Notes: a model not told the origin generated them from the sequence alone. Positions 23,572-34,918 are shown, counted from the first letter of the stretch. The stretch: DNA of 64,000 nucleotides from Polytrichum commune (GCA_950295325.1 OX485805.1:58242758-58306757), one strand, 5' to 3'. Translations and numbers: made by a program.

Positions 23572-24044
23572 TTGGCACTTTGATTCAAGCCTTCACAAAG
23601 TGGGCTATATCTTCCTTTATGCACCGCCAATGGTACCTCTTTGAGCACCTTGCTCTTGCGAAGCTCACCTAAAAGCTTTTGTGCTTTGGGGTAGTTAATT
23701 TACCCCTCCCGTATCTTGCATCACAAGTTTCCTTTGCCGGCACACATTAGCCACAAGGTTTGGATGGTTCTCATTGCTTGGAACTCTTCCGGTCTACTTC
23801 GCACATCCGGCACCACATTTCCACGGTCCGGTTTGTGGATCAAATCCACCTTCATAAGCGCCAAACTATCATGCCTCCGCAATGACTTGGCGTTCACTTA
23901 CGCTTGTATGTCAAAATACTTTTAGGACACATTGTCCATGTAGACCTTTGCTTTGTGCGACCCCATATAATGTCGCCACATCTTCAAGCAATGCACTACG
24001 GCAAAGAAGTTCTTTGTCATGAGTTGGTTGTCTTCTTTGACAAC

Positions 24045-24710
24045 CATCGAGCTTTATGCTCCCATATGCAATGGCCATCCATCTTACACATAATCCACCA
24101 TTGGCAAAGGCACTCACCCCGGTATGCACCTCGAAAGGTTTGTCAAGCTCCGCGAACTTGAGCACGGGCGGCGAAGAGAACTTGGTGTTAAGCTCCCCAA
24201 AGACTCGTGACAAACATCATCTCACTCTTGGGATAGCCATTTCTTCCACAAGTCGCACAAGGTGGGACAACCATCGAGCTTCATGCTCTCATATGCCATG
24301 GCCATCCATCTTGCCTCAACATCCGCCAATGGTAAAGTCACTCGCCCCCGTATGCACCTCAAAAGGTTTGTTAAACTCCGCGAACTTGAGCACGGGCGGC
24401 GAAGAGAACTTGGTCTTAAGCTCCTCAAAGACTTGGTGGGAAGGCTCATCCCACTCTTGGGATAGCCATTTCTTGCACAAGTTGGACGAGGTCGGACAAC
24501 CATCGAGCTTCATGCTCTTATATGCAATGGCCATCCATCTTACCTCAACATCCGCCAATGGTAAAGTCACTCGCCCCCGTATGCACCTCAAAAGGTTTGT
24601 CAAACTCCGCGAACTTGAGCACGGGCGGCGAAGAGAACTTTTTCTTGAGCTCCCCAAAGGCTTGGTGACAAGGCTCATCCCACTCTTGGGATAGCCATTT
24701 TTTCCAACAT
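24045..24710 (-). repeat. Tandem RNase H-like segments, 229-bp period, in the 20600-28072 copy
   Basis: The landmark CACTCTTGGGATAGCC recurs at 24223, 24452 and 24681. Each unit encodes on the minus strand the W..E..CHQVFEELKTKFS to FEVHTGASDF to SMKLDG run normally found once at the RT/RNase H junction of Ty3 pol. The usual catalytic TDAS reads TGAS or similar. Confidence 0.85.
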
Positions 24711-25015
24711 GTTGACTAAGGTTCTAGCAACCTTAGAAAACCATGAATGAAGTGGTGGTAGTAGTTGGTTAGGCCAACAAATGACCTAAGCCTTTTTCTT
24801 GAGTCAAGGGCCAATTCTCTTCTTGGATTGCCTTCACATTCTTCATGTTCGTCCACCAACTTCCTTTGTCACCACATACCTCAAGAACTCAATTTCTCGT
24901 TGAGCAAAGTTATTTTTCACTCCTTGGCGGTAACTTTTTGGGCAACACATTGGTGAATACATCCTTGTATCTCACCAACATCCCACCAATGTGATTTGGA
25001 GGAGGCCCATCTTTC

Positions 25016-25405
25016 CTAGCCTCTCCATACATTCCTTGGAGTTGCTCCAATGGAACCACGACCATTATGTTTTCTATTTTTCAGTTGGTCCATTAAGACC
25101 AAATTCAACTTGGGTCCTCCTACCATAGGAGTCCTTGTCAATTTGAACTTCAATTCTTTGCCATTATGACACATCATAATGCACCGCAAGCTTACCGGCT
25201 TGCACCTCATATCTATCATGTGAGTTTCAAAGTAGGCGGCCTTCACAATGACATGCATTTCATCTATTTCACATTGTATGAAATTTTGACAAAAATCCAA
25301 TGTCCCACATTGAAAGGTTACATGCATCGCGGCCTCCTTTGTCTCATGCGGTTCGCCCTTTCCAAACCGCACCTTGGTGGGCTTGTTTTCTCTATCAATC
25401 GGCAA
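25016..25405 (-). pseudogene. Protease-region remnant of the 20600-28072 copy
   Basis: 129 codons; beta-rich sequence with HVTFQCGTLDFCQNF and DEMHVIVKAAYFETHMIDM, the part of pol between gag and RT. It reads on toward a KDVF..VLPKK-like motif, after which RT should begin but does not. I see no intact DTG/DSG motif. Confidence 0.55.
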
Positions 25406-25554
25406 GCCCCAACTCCCTTGTGAATTTTGGGCTCAAGGAGTGGTAGCCTCTTTGTCAACACATGAGACATTTCTCCCATTCATTGAGCCTCAAGGTACAA
25501 AAGATTTGGCCTTGGCTTAAGGCTACTAGCCTTGGCCACAATGCCATCGTCTTA

Positions 25555-25865
25555 CATTCGGTCCTCGGCAACTTGGCTTGGCTTGGTCCGCAAAGCCAAC
25601 TTTAAACATTTCATCCGCGGAACAAATTGGTTTGGTGCCACAAAACCAATTTCTAATAGTTTGTCCGCAAAACAAACATGTTTTGCCTTGGTAGCACAAA
25701 GCCACCTTCCCACACTCCGTCCGCGGCACGAACATGAATTGCCTTGGTAGGACAAACCCACCTCCCAACATTCCGTCCGTGGCACAAGTATGATTTGCTT
25801 TGGAAGCATAAAGCCACCTTTCAACATTCCGTCCGCGGCACCAACATGTTTTGCCTAAGTAAAAT
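25555..25865 (-). repeat. Minisatellite in the gag region, about 57-bp unit, about five copies
   Basis: Units share CCGTCCGCGGCAC and TGCCTTGGTAG plus AAAGCCACCTT. On the minus strand they encode a Cys/Trp-rich repeat (RGR-V-RWL / TEC--V-L-YQG patterns). Also at about 32012-32316 (minus) and 37600-37915 (plus). Confidence 0.8.
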
Positions 25866-26505
25866 GGACCAAACAATTTGCACTCATTTCTTTGGGACCT
25901 ACTTTGGCTAAAGCCACTTGTGGTGATGCGCCGCCAAACTTCTCTTTGGGACCATCGGCTTCAATGCTCTTGCAAATTTGATGGTCCCCACCATGTCCTC
26001 AAGAAGTCTTGGGGACTTAAAGAAGGCATCCACCACCCGCTTTTAAAACCCCACCTAAAAGGATGCATTTCTTAGAAAACTCGTCCGTTTTAGGTGTATC
26101 CTTCATTTGTGCGTTTGGATAGCGCACATAGGCCTTAAGAGGCTCCGGGTGCCTCGTTAGCACCAAATTCATTCCAACATCAATACCTTCCAAGCATTTC
26201 GAATTGGAATTTCAATCCAACATTAATGCCCTCCAAGGTTTTGGGTGCTTTCGGTATTCTAGGCCCCAAATGTTTTTTGAGGTTTGGGGGAGCCCTTTTC
26301 AAAGCACTCCTCCATTTTCCTTACCAAATCCACCCTCATGCCCACCATTGTCATTACAACCAATGGTATGGTCAAATTCCATTTACACATGATCTTTGTT
26401 CCAATTTGAGCCTCACAACCTTTTGGAAACCCCGGGTCACCATCATAACCCGCTTATTTGATAGCCTGTCTCCCTCAAAGTGCTAGCTCAAAATATTGGA
26501 ACCCT

Positions 26506-26517
26506 GCTCTGATACCA
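26506..26517 (-). promoter_or_regulatory. Primer-binding site (tRNA-iMet type) of the 20600-28072 copy
   Basis: Plus strand reads GCTCTGATACCA just left of the 5' LTR start; its complement TGGTATCAGAGC matches the 3' end of plant initiator tRNA-Met. Confidence 0.9.
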
Positions 26518-26519
26518 AG

Positions 26520-27493
26520 TGTCGCAACCCTTGCTAGGTCCCTTAATAATCTTGCCAATTTTCAATTCTAGCAAAGGTTACGAGTCGCTAACCCTTCGCA
26601 TTCCGCCATGCTAATGGATAGCTCCTCTTACCCCGGACCAATAGTTCATAGGAGGGAACCAACCCTCCTACTTTGCTTTCGGGACTCACCCCTTAATCGG
26701 TAACCCATTTCCCCAATGTGGACTTCCATCCATGAAAGTCCAATCCTATGTTGATCATCGCGTTGCCGGAGCAACACTACAACAACCCGAACCATACTAG
26801 GCAACTATGTCCTCACAATGGGCCAATGCCCATGGAGGCCGTGCCGTTCGGCCTCGGGTGGGTGAGGCCACACCACCTCACCCATATAAGCCTCTAGGAC
26901 TCTACACGGAGCCCCTACCCCACCGCCAACCAACCTCTTGTCTCTCTACCAAGAGTTGGGGCCAAGTGGACATTTTCCCTTAGCTGCTGGGCCTAGAACC
27001 CCCCTAGCAGCTTCAGACCATCATAACTTCCTTGTATGATGTCTGATCATAACAACCAACCACTCCATCCTCATCTACGCTTCACGTAGATGCCGATGGA
27101 CTCATTGCCTGCCCCATTCGGGCAAGTCTTGAGGAAGTTATGCCTGTTTGAACCTTGGCAGTCCCGGGAATCACTCCCAGGCACTGCTGTACCAGGGCGC
27201 TGTCCCGGGACAGCGCCCCACTCAAATGGCCATAACTCCTAGCTCACACCTCCGATTGAGGTGTTCTTGAGCATTCTAGAATCACCACGCCATGAGCTAC
27301 GCATAGCTCATGGCCTTACCCTTGTGCCTCCTAGTCTCCGTGGGTGGGAGGCGTTCCCAACGCCCGGGGCCCTCACCCACACTAGGATCACTTGGGCCCT
27401 CTCACCAACGGCGCCACAAGTCCCGGGTGTCACTCCGGGGTCCCCCTTGTGCCCATGGTGTTTCGGGCACTCCTCATGGAGAGGTGCGCGACA
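26520..27493 (-). repeat. 5' LTR of the 20600-28072 copy
   Basis: 974 bp with complete ends. It differs visibly from the 3' LTR (for example GTCGCTAACCC near 26583 and GCCAACC in place of GTCAACC near 26930), so the LTR pair has been mixed by recombination or replaced. Confidence 0.92.
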
Positions 27494-28072
27494 CCTACCC
27501 CACCGTCAACCAACCTCTTGTCTCTCTACCAAGAGTTGGGGCCAAGTGGACATTTTCCCTTAGCCGCTGGGCCTAAAACCCCCCAGCAGCTTCAGACCAT
27601 CATAACTTCCTTGTATGATGTCTGATCATAACAACCAACCACTCCATCCTCATCTACGCTTCACGTAGATGCCGATGGACTCATTGCCTGCCCCATTCGG
27701 GCAAGTCTTGAGGAAGTTATGCCTGTTTGAACCTTGGCAGTCCCGGGAATCACTCCCAGGCACTGCTGCACCAGGGCGCTGTCCCGGGACAGCGCCCCAC
27801 TCAAATGGCCATAACTCCTAGCTCACACGTCAGATTGAGGTGTTCTTGAGCATTCTAGAATCACCACGCCATGAGCTACGTAAAGCTCATGGCCTTACCC
27901 TTGTGCTTCCTAGTCTTCGTGGATGGGAGGCGTTCCCAACGCCCGGGGACCTCACCCACACTAGGATCACTTGGGCCCTCTCACCAATGGCGCCACAAGT
28001 CCCGGGTGTCACTCCGGGGTCCCCCTTGTGCCCATGGTGTTTCGGCCACTCCTCATGGAGAGGTGCGCGACA
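27494..28072 (-). repeat. Partial family B LTR joined directly to a complete LTR
   Basis: Starts at CCTAC, about 400 bp into the LTR, immediately after the GCGACA end of the complete LTR, and runs to the normal terminus followed by GAGTT. Best read as the outer remainder of the original 5' LTR after a second LTR inserted at CCTAC and recombined. Confidence 0.85.
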
Positions 28073-28245
28073 GAGTTTGTGACCACAACATAGTAAACTA
28101 GAGATCATGTCGTGAGTAGTAGTAGCTAATGTTGTTGAGCTCTCGAGTATGAAATCTGAAGTTCATTCTTAGCGCAAAGTTGGCTAGCTTTGGAGTGATA
28201 TAAATTTGCTAGACTAAATGTTACTGGGGTGGATACTTTGAACAG

Positions 28246-28554
28246 GGAAAGAAACGGAAGGCAGAAGACGAAGGTCCCACTTAGCAGGAGGTTGCAGAGT
28301 TGGAGACTCAGAACGATGAGGAGGTAAGCTCCGGCTCAAGGGAGAAGGTGGCCACCGATGTTGCAGGTGACAAAGAGGGCGGGATAGGAACTCCGAAGAA
28401 GAGGGCGCGGGCCACGGAGTTGCAGAAGCTACAGGTTGGAATGCAGTCACCGCAAATGCCCCGGAAATTACGAGCCAAGCATTATGTGGAAAAGGAATCG
28501 GAGAAGATTGGCAAGAAGCGGCCCCCCAAGAAAGGTGCATCAAAAATCACAAAG
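28246..28554 (+). pseudogene. TnpA-like exon, charged linker with in-frame stop
   Basis: 103 codons between acceptor GAACAG and donor AAG then GTAGGA, broken by TAG at 28282-28284 (followed by CAG). Encodes GKKRKAEDEG, an acidic helix, KKRARATELQKLQVGMQS and a Lys-rich end (KKRPPKKGASKITK) with nuclear-localisation character. Confidence 0.5.
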
Positions 28555-28561
28555 GTAGGAC

Positions 28562-28770
28562 AATGACTTATGCTTGACTTATGCTTGACTAATGCTTGAC
28601 TAATGCTTGACTTATGCTTGTCTAATGCTTGTCTAATGCTTGGCTAACCCGTGACTAATGTTTGACTAACACGTGACTAATGGTTGACTAACCCGTGACC
28701 AATGCTTGACTAACCCGTGACTAATGCTTGACTAACCCGTGACTAGGTCTAGACAAATGCTTGACTAGGT
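28562..28770 (+). repeat. Tandem TGACTA repeats in the last intron of the TnpA-like gene
   Basis: About eight copies of an 11-mer (ATGCTTGACTA) pass into about five copies of a 22-mer alternating ACCCGTGACTA and ATGCTTGACTA. En/Spm TnpA recognises short subterminal repeats; TGACTA/TAGTCA also recurs through 28770-31160. Confidence 0.8.
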
Positions 28771-28860
28771 CTAGTCAACATGTCGTAAATATCTTTAGCA
28801 GAGTGGGCACTACATGTTTACTACTGGTAATTGACAATGCTTGACTTTTTGAATGTCACT
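28771..28860. repeat. About 85-bp diverged duplicate, first copy
   Basis: The segment with GTGGGCACTACATGTTTACT and flanking TAGTCAA reappears at about 30860-30940 with scattered substitutions. Both lie in the presumed 3' subterminal part of the CACTA element. Confidence 0.7.
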
Positions 28861-28940
28861 GGTATTAGTAATCAAATGACAAGTCATGTATCCATGGTTG
28901 TAGCTCTTACTAACTCCGAAGCATGTCAATTTCTTTGTAG

Positions 28941-29261
28941 GAGAAAGAAACATTGAAGGAGGTTGAAGCAATGCTACCCTTTGTAGCAGGAGACATTGTA
29001 CAGATCATGGGAATAGGAGTCGACGAGGAATCTCTTCTAGTAGGGGAAGGGAGGGTCACGACTCTTCCGAGGGGGACATTGCACGGAGTAGTAATCGCTG
29101 AAGGAACTGTGTCCTTGGCAGTGCTGCAGAGCCACGATGACGGATATGTGCTATATAAACCCTTAATGCTAGATGATCCAGTAGTCTCGAAAATTGGTGA
29201 TGCCGTTGGGCAGTTTATTTTGTGGCCCACAGAATGTTTGCGCCGGCCTCCACCAGTTTAG
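28941..29261 (+). CDS. TnpA-like last exon, Tnp1/En/Spm-like C-terminal domain
   Basis: Open from acceptor TTTGTAG to TAG at 29259-29261. Encodes EKETLKEVEAMLPFVAGDIV, then VTTLPRGTLHGVVIAEGTVS and FILWPTECLRRPPP at the end. The beta-rich layout, with a changed GT(L)-type turn and a late W-P motif, matches the Tnp1/En/Spm-like domain that closes many plant CACTA proteins. This exon has no break. Confidence 0.6.
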   Translation, partial: EKETLKEVEAMLPFVAGDIVQIMGIGVDEESLLVGEGRVTTLPRGTLHGVVIAEGTVSLAVLQSHDDGYVLYKPLMLDDPVVSKIGDAVGQFILWPTECLRRPPPV

Positions 29262-29694
29262 TTTTTGACTAGTTCTAGGAACCCGCATGTGCTTATGGGA
29301 GGACTATACCCAGAAACGATTATTTTCAATATAAAATGCTCTTTTAACCAGTGTATGGATTGCCACCAGTGATTGTTTCTATGGAATGTTGGAATATGCG
29401 CAGCTGAGCTTGTTACCACAAGTAGTACAGATTGCACATACATGGATATGCATCTAATTCTATCACTAGTCGTATTAATTTGACTACTTGTGATAGCAAT
29501 ATTAAAAATGAAGACCAGAACAATTCACATGGGCTGAATAGAGTCAGTCACGAATCTGGAATGCAAGACTAAAGTGAATGAGGAGAGTTGACTATGCGTA
29601 GTAGTTTCCAATTGACAACAATTACTAAAACGATTGCAAGTAGTGAAGAAGACAATCTTTGAGGCCAGCTGAATGCCAATTGTGTGACTAGTTT
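29262..29694. other. 3' flank of the TnpA-like gene
   Basis: AT-rich with further TGACTA/TAGTCA motifs (for example near 29466-29485). Ends in AGTTT (29690-29694), the left target copy of the next LTR. Confidence 0.45.
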
Positions 29695-30667
29695 TGTCGC
29701 GCACCTCTCCATGAGGAGTGCCCGAAACACCATGGGCACAAGGGGGACCCCGGAGTGACACCCGGGACTTGTGGCGCCGTTGGTGAGAGGGCCCAAGTGA
29801 TCCTAGTGTGGGTGAGGGCCCCGGGCGTTGGGAACGCCTCCCACCCACGAAGATTAGGAGGCACAAGGGTAAGGCCATGAGTTATGCGTAGCTCATGGCG
29901 TGGTGATTCTAGAAAGCTCAAGAACACCTCAATCGGAGGTGTGAGCTAGGAGTTATGGCCATTTGAGTGGGGCGCTGTCCCGGGACAGCGCCCTGGTACA
30001 GCAGTGCCTGGGAGTGATTCCCGGGACTGCCAAGCTTCAAACAGGCATAACTTCCTCAAGACTTGCTCAAATGGAGCAAGTGAGGAGTCCATTGGCATCT
30101 ACGTGAAGCGTAGATGAACATGGAGTGGTTGGTTGTTATGATCAGACATCATACAAGGAAGTTATGATGGTCTGAAGCTGCTGGGGGGGTTCTAGGCCCA
30201 GCAGCTAAAGGAAAATGTCCACTTGGCCCCAACTCTTGGTAGAGAGACAAGAGGTTGGTTGACGGTGGGGTAGGGGCCCCGCGTGAAGTCCTAGAGGCTT
30301 ATATGGGTGAGGTGGTGTGGCCTCACCCACCCGAGGCCGAACGGCAAGGCCTCCATGGGCTTTGGCCTAGTGTGAGGCCATAGTTGCCTAGTATGCTTCG
30401 GGTTGTTGTAGTGTTGCTCCGGCAATGCGATGATCAACATAGGATTGGACTTCCATGAATGGAAGTCCACATTGGGGAAATGGGTTACCGATTAAGGGGT
30501 GAGTCCCGAAAGCAAAGTAGGAGGGTTGGTTCCCTCCTATGAACTATTGGTCCGGGGTAAGAGGAGCTATCCATTAGCATGACGGAATGCGAATGGTTAG
30601 CGCTCGTAACCTTTGCTAGAAACGAAAATTGGCAAGATTGTTAAGGGACCTAGCAAGGGTTGCGACA
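29695..30667 (+). mobile_element. Solo LTR of chromovirus family B
   Basis: 973 bp in sense orientation (TGTCGCGCACC...GGTTGCGACA), flanked by AGTTT at 29690-29694 and 30668-30672. No interior is present, so it arose by LTR-LTR recombination. Confidence 0.96.
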
Positions 30668-31180
30668 AGTTTTAGTCAAGGTAAACCCTGGATTGTCCAC
30701 CATGAACAATCCCTTGACTAATCCTAGTCACACCAATGTGACTAAATATAGTGGAACGTTGTAGCAAAGATGATTGTTTTTTTTGGATTATACACAAATC
30801 ATTATGACTAGACTTAGTGAAGCGACATAATTATTGACATGACTAAGCTTTTACTAGGTATAGTCAAGATATCGTAACTATCTTTACTAGAGTGGGCACT
30901 ACATGTTTACTACTGGTAGTTAACAATACTTGACTATATGTAGTCGAGACACAGGAGGTCCCAAGGGCGGTGCCAATCGAGGTCCCAAAAGGTCATTGGG
31001 AACGTGCATAGGGAACGAAATGCCCACAGAATAAACCATAGTCAACTTGTTGCAAGCGACTGGTCCGACCTGACAAGCATTTGACTCACTTTGCCACTAC
31101 AGTAGTTCTAGTCAAGTACCTGGTTTTATACCATTTTTAGTCGAAAACCCTAGTCAAAAAAGCATGTATTTGGCATAGTG
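30668..31180 (+). repeat. 3' subterminal region and TAGTG terminus of the CACTA element
   Basis: Rich in TAGTCA/TGACTA motifs on both strands (about ten in 500 bp) and ending TGGCATAGTG exactly where chromovirus LTR homology begins at 31181. CACTA elements end in CACTA...TAGTG and make 3-bp duplications; the first LTR bases are CTT. The matching CACTATGCCA end and the rest of that LTR should lie left of the window. Confidence 0.6.
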
Positions 31181-31283
31181 CTTGGGCCCTCTCACCAACG
31201 GCGCCACAAGTCCCGGGTGTCACTCCGGGGTCCCCCTTGTGCCCATGGTGTTTCGGCCACTCCTCATGGAGAGGTGCGCGACA
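31181..31283 (-). repeat. Family B LTR fragment, terminal 103 bp
   Basis: Matches the sense-start end of the LTR and ends GTGCGCGACA. It begins abruptly at CTTGGGCCC, next to the TAGTG of the CACTA element, as expected if the CACTA element landed in this LTR. To its right, family B interior begins mid-element at TTGAC. Confidence 0.88.
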
Positions 31284-33943
31284 TTGACATTCTTCATGTT
31301 CATCCACCAACTTCCTTTGTCACCACATACCTCAAGAACTCAATTTCTCGTTGAGCAAAGTTATTTTTCACTCCTTGGCGGTAACTTTTTGGGCAACACA
31401 TTGGTGAATACATCCTTGTATCTCACCAACATCCCACCAATGTGATTTGGAGGAGGCCCATCTTTCCTAGCCTCTCCATACATTCCTTGGAGTTGCTCCA
31501 ATGGAACCACGACCATTATGTTTTCTATTTTTCAGTTGGTCCATTAAGACCAAATTCAACTTGGGTCCTCCTACCATAGGAGTCCTTGTCAATTTGAACA
31601 TCAACTCATTGCCATTATGACATATCATAATGCACCGCAAGCACACCGGCTTGCACCTCACATCTTTCATGTGAGTTTCAAAGAAGGCGGCCTTCACAAT
31701 GACATGCATTTCATCTATTTCACATGGTATGAAATTTTGACAAAAATCCAATGTCCCACATTGAAAGGTTACATGCATCGCGGCCTCCTTTGTCTCATGC
31801 GGTTCGCCCTTTCCAAACCGCACCTTGGTGGGCTTGCCCGCTCTATCAATCGGCAAGCCCCAACTCCCTTGTGAATTTTGGGCTCAAGAAGGAATGGCTT
31901 GCCTCTTTGTCAACCCATGAGACATTTCTCCCATTCATTTGAGCCTCAAGGTACAAAAGACTTGGCCTCGGCTTAAGGCTACTAGCCTTGGCCACAATGC
32001 CATCGTCTTACATTTGGTCCTCCGCAACTTGGCTTGGCTTGGTCCGCAAAGCCAACTTTAAACATTTCGTCCGCGGGACAAATTGGTTTGGTGCCACAAA
32101 ACCAATTTCTAATAGTTTGTCCGCAAAACAAACATGTTTTGCCTTGGTAGTACAAAGCCACCTTCCCACACTCCGTCCGCGGCACAAACATGAATTGCCT
32201 TGGTAGGACAAACACACCTCCCAACATTCCGTCCACGGCACAAGTATGATTTTCTTTGGAAGCATAAAGCCACCTTTCAACATTCCGTCCGCGGCACCAA
32301 CATGTTTTGCCTAAGTAAAATGGACCAAACAATTTGCACTCATTTCTTTGGGACCTACTTTGGCTAAAGCCACTTGTGGTGATGCGCCGCCAAACTTCTC
32401 TTTGGGACCATCGGCTTCAATGCTCTTGCAAACTTGATGGTCCCCACCATGTCCTCAAGAAGCCTTGGGGACTTAAACAAGGCATCCACCACCCGCTTTT
32501 AAAACCCCACCTAAAAGGATGCATTTCTTAGAAAGCTCGTCCGTTTTAGGTGTATCCTTCATTTGTGCGTTTGAATAGCGCACATAGGCCTTAAGAGGCC
32601 CCGGGTGCCTCATTAGCACCAAATTCATTCCAACATCAATACCTTCCAGGCATTTCGAATTGGAATTTCAATCCAACATTAATGCCCTCCAAGGTTTTGG
32701 GTGCTTTCTGTCGCAACCCTTGCTGGCCCCCCTTGACAATCTTGCCAATTTTCAATTCTAGCAAAGGTTACGAGCGCTAACCCTTCGCATACCGCCATGC
32801 TAATGGTTAGCTCCTCTTACCCCGGACCATATAGTTCATAGAAGGGGAACCAACCCTCCTACTTTGCTTTCGGGACTCACCCCTTAATCGGTAACCCATT
32901 TCTTTGATGTGGACTTCCATCCATGGAAGTCCAATCCTATGTTGATCATCGTGTTGCCGGAGCAACACTACAACAACCCGAACCATACTAGGCAACTATG
33001 GCCTCACAATGGGCCAAAGCCCATGGAGGCCGTGCCGTTCGGCCTCGGGTGGGTGAGGCCACACCACCTCACCCATATAAGCCTCTAGGACTCTACACGG
33101 GGCCCCTACCCCACCGCCAACCAACCTCTTGTCTCTCTACCAAGAGTTCGGGCCAAGTGGACATTTTCCTTTAGCTGCTGGGCCTAGAACCCCCCCAGCA
33201 GCTTCAGACCATCATAACTTCCTTGTATGATGTCTGATCATAACAACCAACCACTTCATTTTCATCTACGCTTCACGTAGATGCCGATGGACTCCTCACT
33301 TGCCCCATTCGGGCAAGTCTTGAGGAAGTTATGCCTGTTTGAAGCTTGGCAGTCCCGGGAATCACTCCTAGGCACTGCTGTACCAGGGCGCTGTCCCGGG
33401 ACAGCACCCCACTCAAATGGCCATAACTCCTAGCTCACACCTCCGATTGAGGTGATCTTGAGCATTCTAGAATCACCACGCCATGAGCTACGCATAGCTT
33501 ATGACCTTACCCTTGTGCATCCTAGTCTCCGTGGGTGGGAGGCGTTCCCAACGCCCGGGGACCTCACCCACACTAGGATCACTTGGGCCCTCTCACCAAC
33601 GGCGCCACAAGTCCCGGGTGTCACTCCGGGGTCCCCCTTGTGCCCACGGTGTTTCGGGCACTCTTCATGGAGAGGTGCGCGACACTTTCGGTATTCTAGG
33701 CCCCAAAAGTTTTTTGAGGTTTCCAGGAGCCCTTTTCAAAGCACTCCTCCATTTTCCTTACCAAATCGACCCTCATGCCCACCATTGTCATTAGAACCAA
33801 TGGCATGGTCAAATTCCACTTGCACATGATCCTTGTTCCAATTTGAGCCTCACAACCTTTTGGAAACCCCGGGCTCACCATCATAACCCTCATTTTTGAT
33901 AGCCATGTTTCCCTCAAAGTGCGAGCTCATAACTTGGAACCCT
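31284..33943 (-). mobile_element. Family B interior remnant (gag and protease side), split by a solo LTR
   Basis: Homologous to about 24835-26502 on the minus strand: protease region (frame 31467-31856), gag-region minisatellite (about 32012-32316) and leader. It is cut at 32704-32708 by a solo LTR. At its right end the primer site is missing: the leader goes from GGAACCCT straight into the LTR at 33944. The 3' half of this copy is presumably left of the window, beyond the CACTA element. Confidence 0.85.
32709..33684 (-). mobile_element. Solo LTR of family B inside a family B interior
   Basis: 976 bp flanked by CTTTC at 32704-32708 and 33685-33689. Removing it restores the leader sequence seen uninterrupted at about 26250. 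Confidence 0.95.
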
Positions 33944-34918
33944 TGTCGCAACCCTTGCTAGTCCCCCTTGACCATCTTGCCAATTTTCAATTTTAGCAAA
34001 GGTTACGAGCGCTAACCATTCGCATTCCGCCATGCTAATGGTTAGCTCCTCCTACCCCGGACCTTATAGTTCATAGGAGGGAAACCAACCCTCCTACTTT
34101 GCTTTCGGGACTCACCCCTTAATCGGTAACCCATTCCTAGATGTGGACTTCCATCCATGGAAGTCCAATCCCATGTTGATCATCGCATTGCCGGAGCAAC
34201 ACTACAACAACCCGAACCATACTAGGCAACTATGGCCTCACAATGGGCCAATGCCCATGGAGGCCTTGCCGTTTGGCCTCGGGTGGGTGAGGCCACACCA
34301 CCTCACCCATATAAGCCTCTAGGACTTCACGCGGGGCCCCTACCCCACCGTCAACCAACCTCTTGTCTCTCTACCAAGAGTTGGGGCCAAGTGGACACTT
34401 TCCTTTAGCTGCTGGGCCTAGAACCCCCCCAGCAGCTTCAGACCATCATAACTTCCTTGTATGAAGTCTGATCATAACAACCAACCACTCCATCCTCATC
34501 TACGCTTCACGTAGATGCCCATGGACTCCTCACTTGCCCCATTCAGGCAAGTAATGAGGAAGTTATGCCTGCTTGAACCTTGGCAGTCCCGGGAATCACT
34601 CCCAGGCACTGCTGTACCAGGGCGCTGTCCCGGGACAGCGCCCCACTCAAATGGCCATAACTCCTAGCTCACACGTCAGATTGAGGTGTTCTTGAGCATT
34701 CTAGAATCACCACGCCATGAGCTACGCATAGCTCATGGCCTTACCCTAGTGCCTCCTAGTCTCCGTGGCTGGGAGGCGTTCCCAACGCCCGGGGCCCTCA
34801 CCCACACTAGGATCACTTGGGCCCTCTCACCAACGGCGCCACAAGTCCCGGGTGTCACTCCGGGGTCCCCCTTGTGCCCATGGTGTTTCGGGCACTCCTC
34901 ATGGAGGGGTGCGCGACA
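33944..34918 (-). repeat. 3' LTR of the outer family B copy
   Basis: 975 bp. It directly abuts a leader remnant lacking its primer site on the left, and the interior 3' end with the polypurine tract complement on the right. Confidence 0.93.

Larger units (their letters stand above)
20600..28072 (-). mobile_element. Chromovirus family B copy with an extra partial LTR
   Basis: Minus-strand element: 3' LTR 20600-21572, interior 21573-26519, 5' LTR 26520-27493, then a partial LTR 27494-28072. GAGTT stands at 20595-20599 and at 28073-28077, so the whole block, including the partial LTR, is one insertion unit. The primer site (complement of TGGTATCAGAGCAGG, tRNA-iMet type) ends next to the 5' LTR at about 26506-26517. 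The interior is degenerate: see separate entries. Confidence 0.92.
693..29261 (+). pseudogene. TnpA-like second gene of a CACTA (Ptta/En/Spm) transposon, interrupted and decayed
   Basis: Six exon blocks with consistent phase form one plus-strand gene: 693-1010, 2800-2883, 3414-3619 joined to 16071-16857, 20003-20350, 28246-28554 and 28941-29261. The order resembles plant Ptta/En/Spm proteins: a basic helical N-terminal part, a central block ending in a QDHWVNL..NRAQLKRLSHAS-like motif, a helical segment, a charged linker and a Tnp1/En/Spm-like C-terminal domain. En/Spm TnpA proteins bind subterminal repeats, and TGACTA-rich repeats occur in the last intron and after the gene. The frame carries in-frame stops at 3549 (TAA) and 28282 (TAG), and is split by a Ty3 element and a chromovirus copy. 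The 5' exons are left of the window. Alternative: a host gene domesticated from such an element. Confidence 0.6.

Noticed and set aside
23904..24694. Plus-strand frames with repeated PRMHLKRFVKLRELEHGRRR
   Set aside because: These are the antisense reading of the tandem RNase H-like units.
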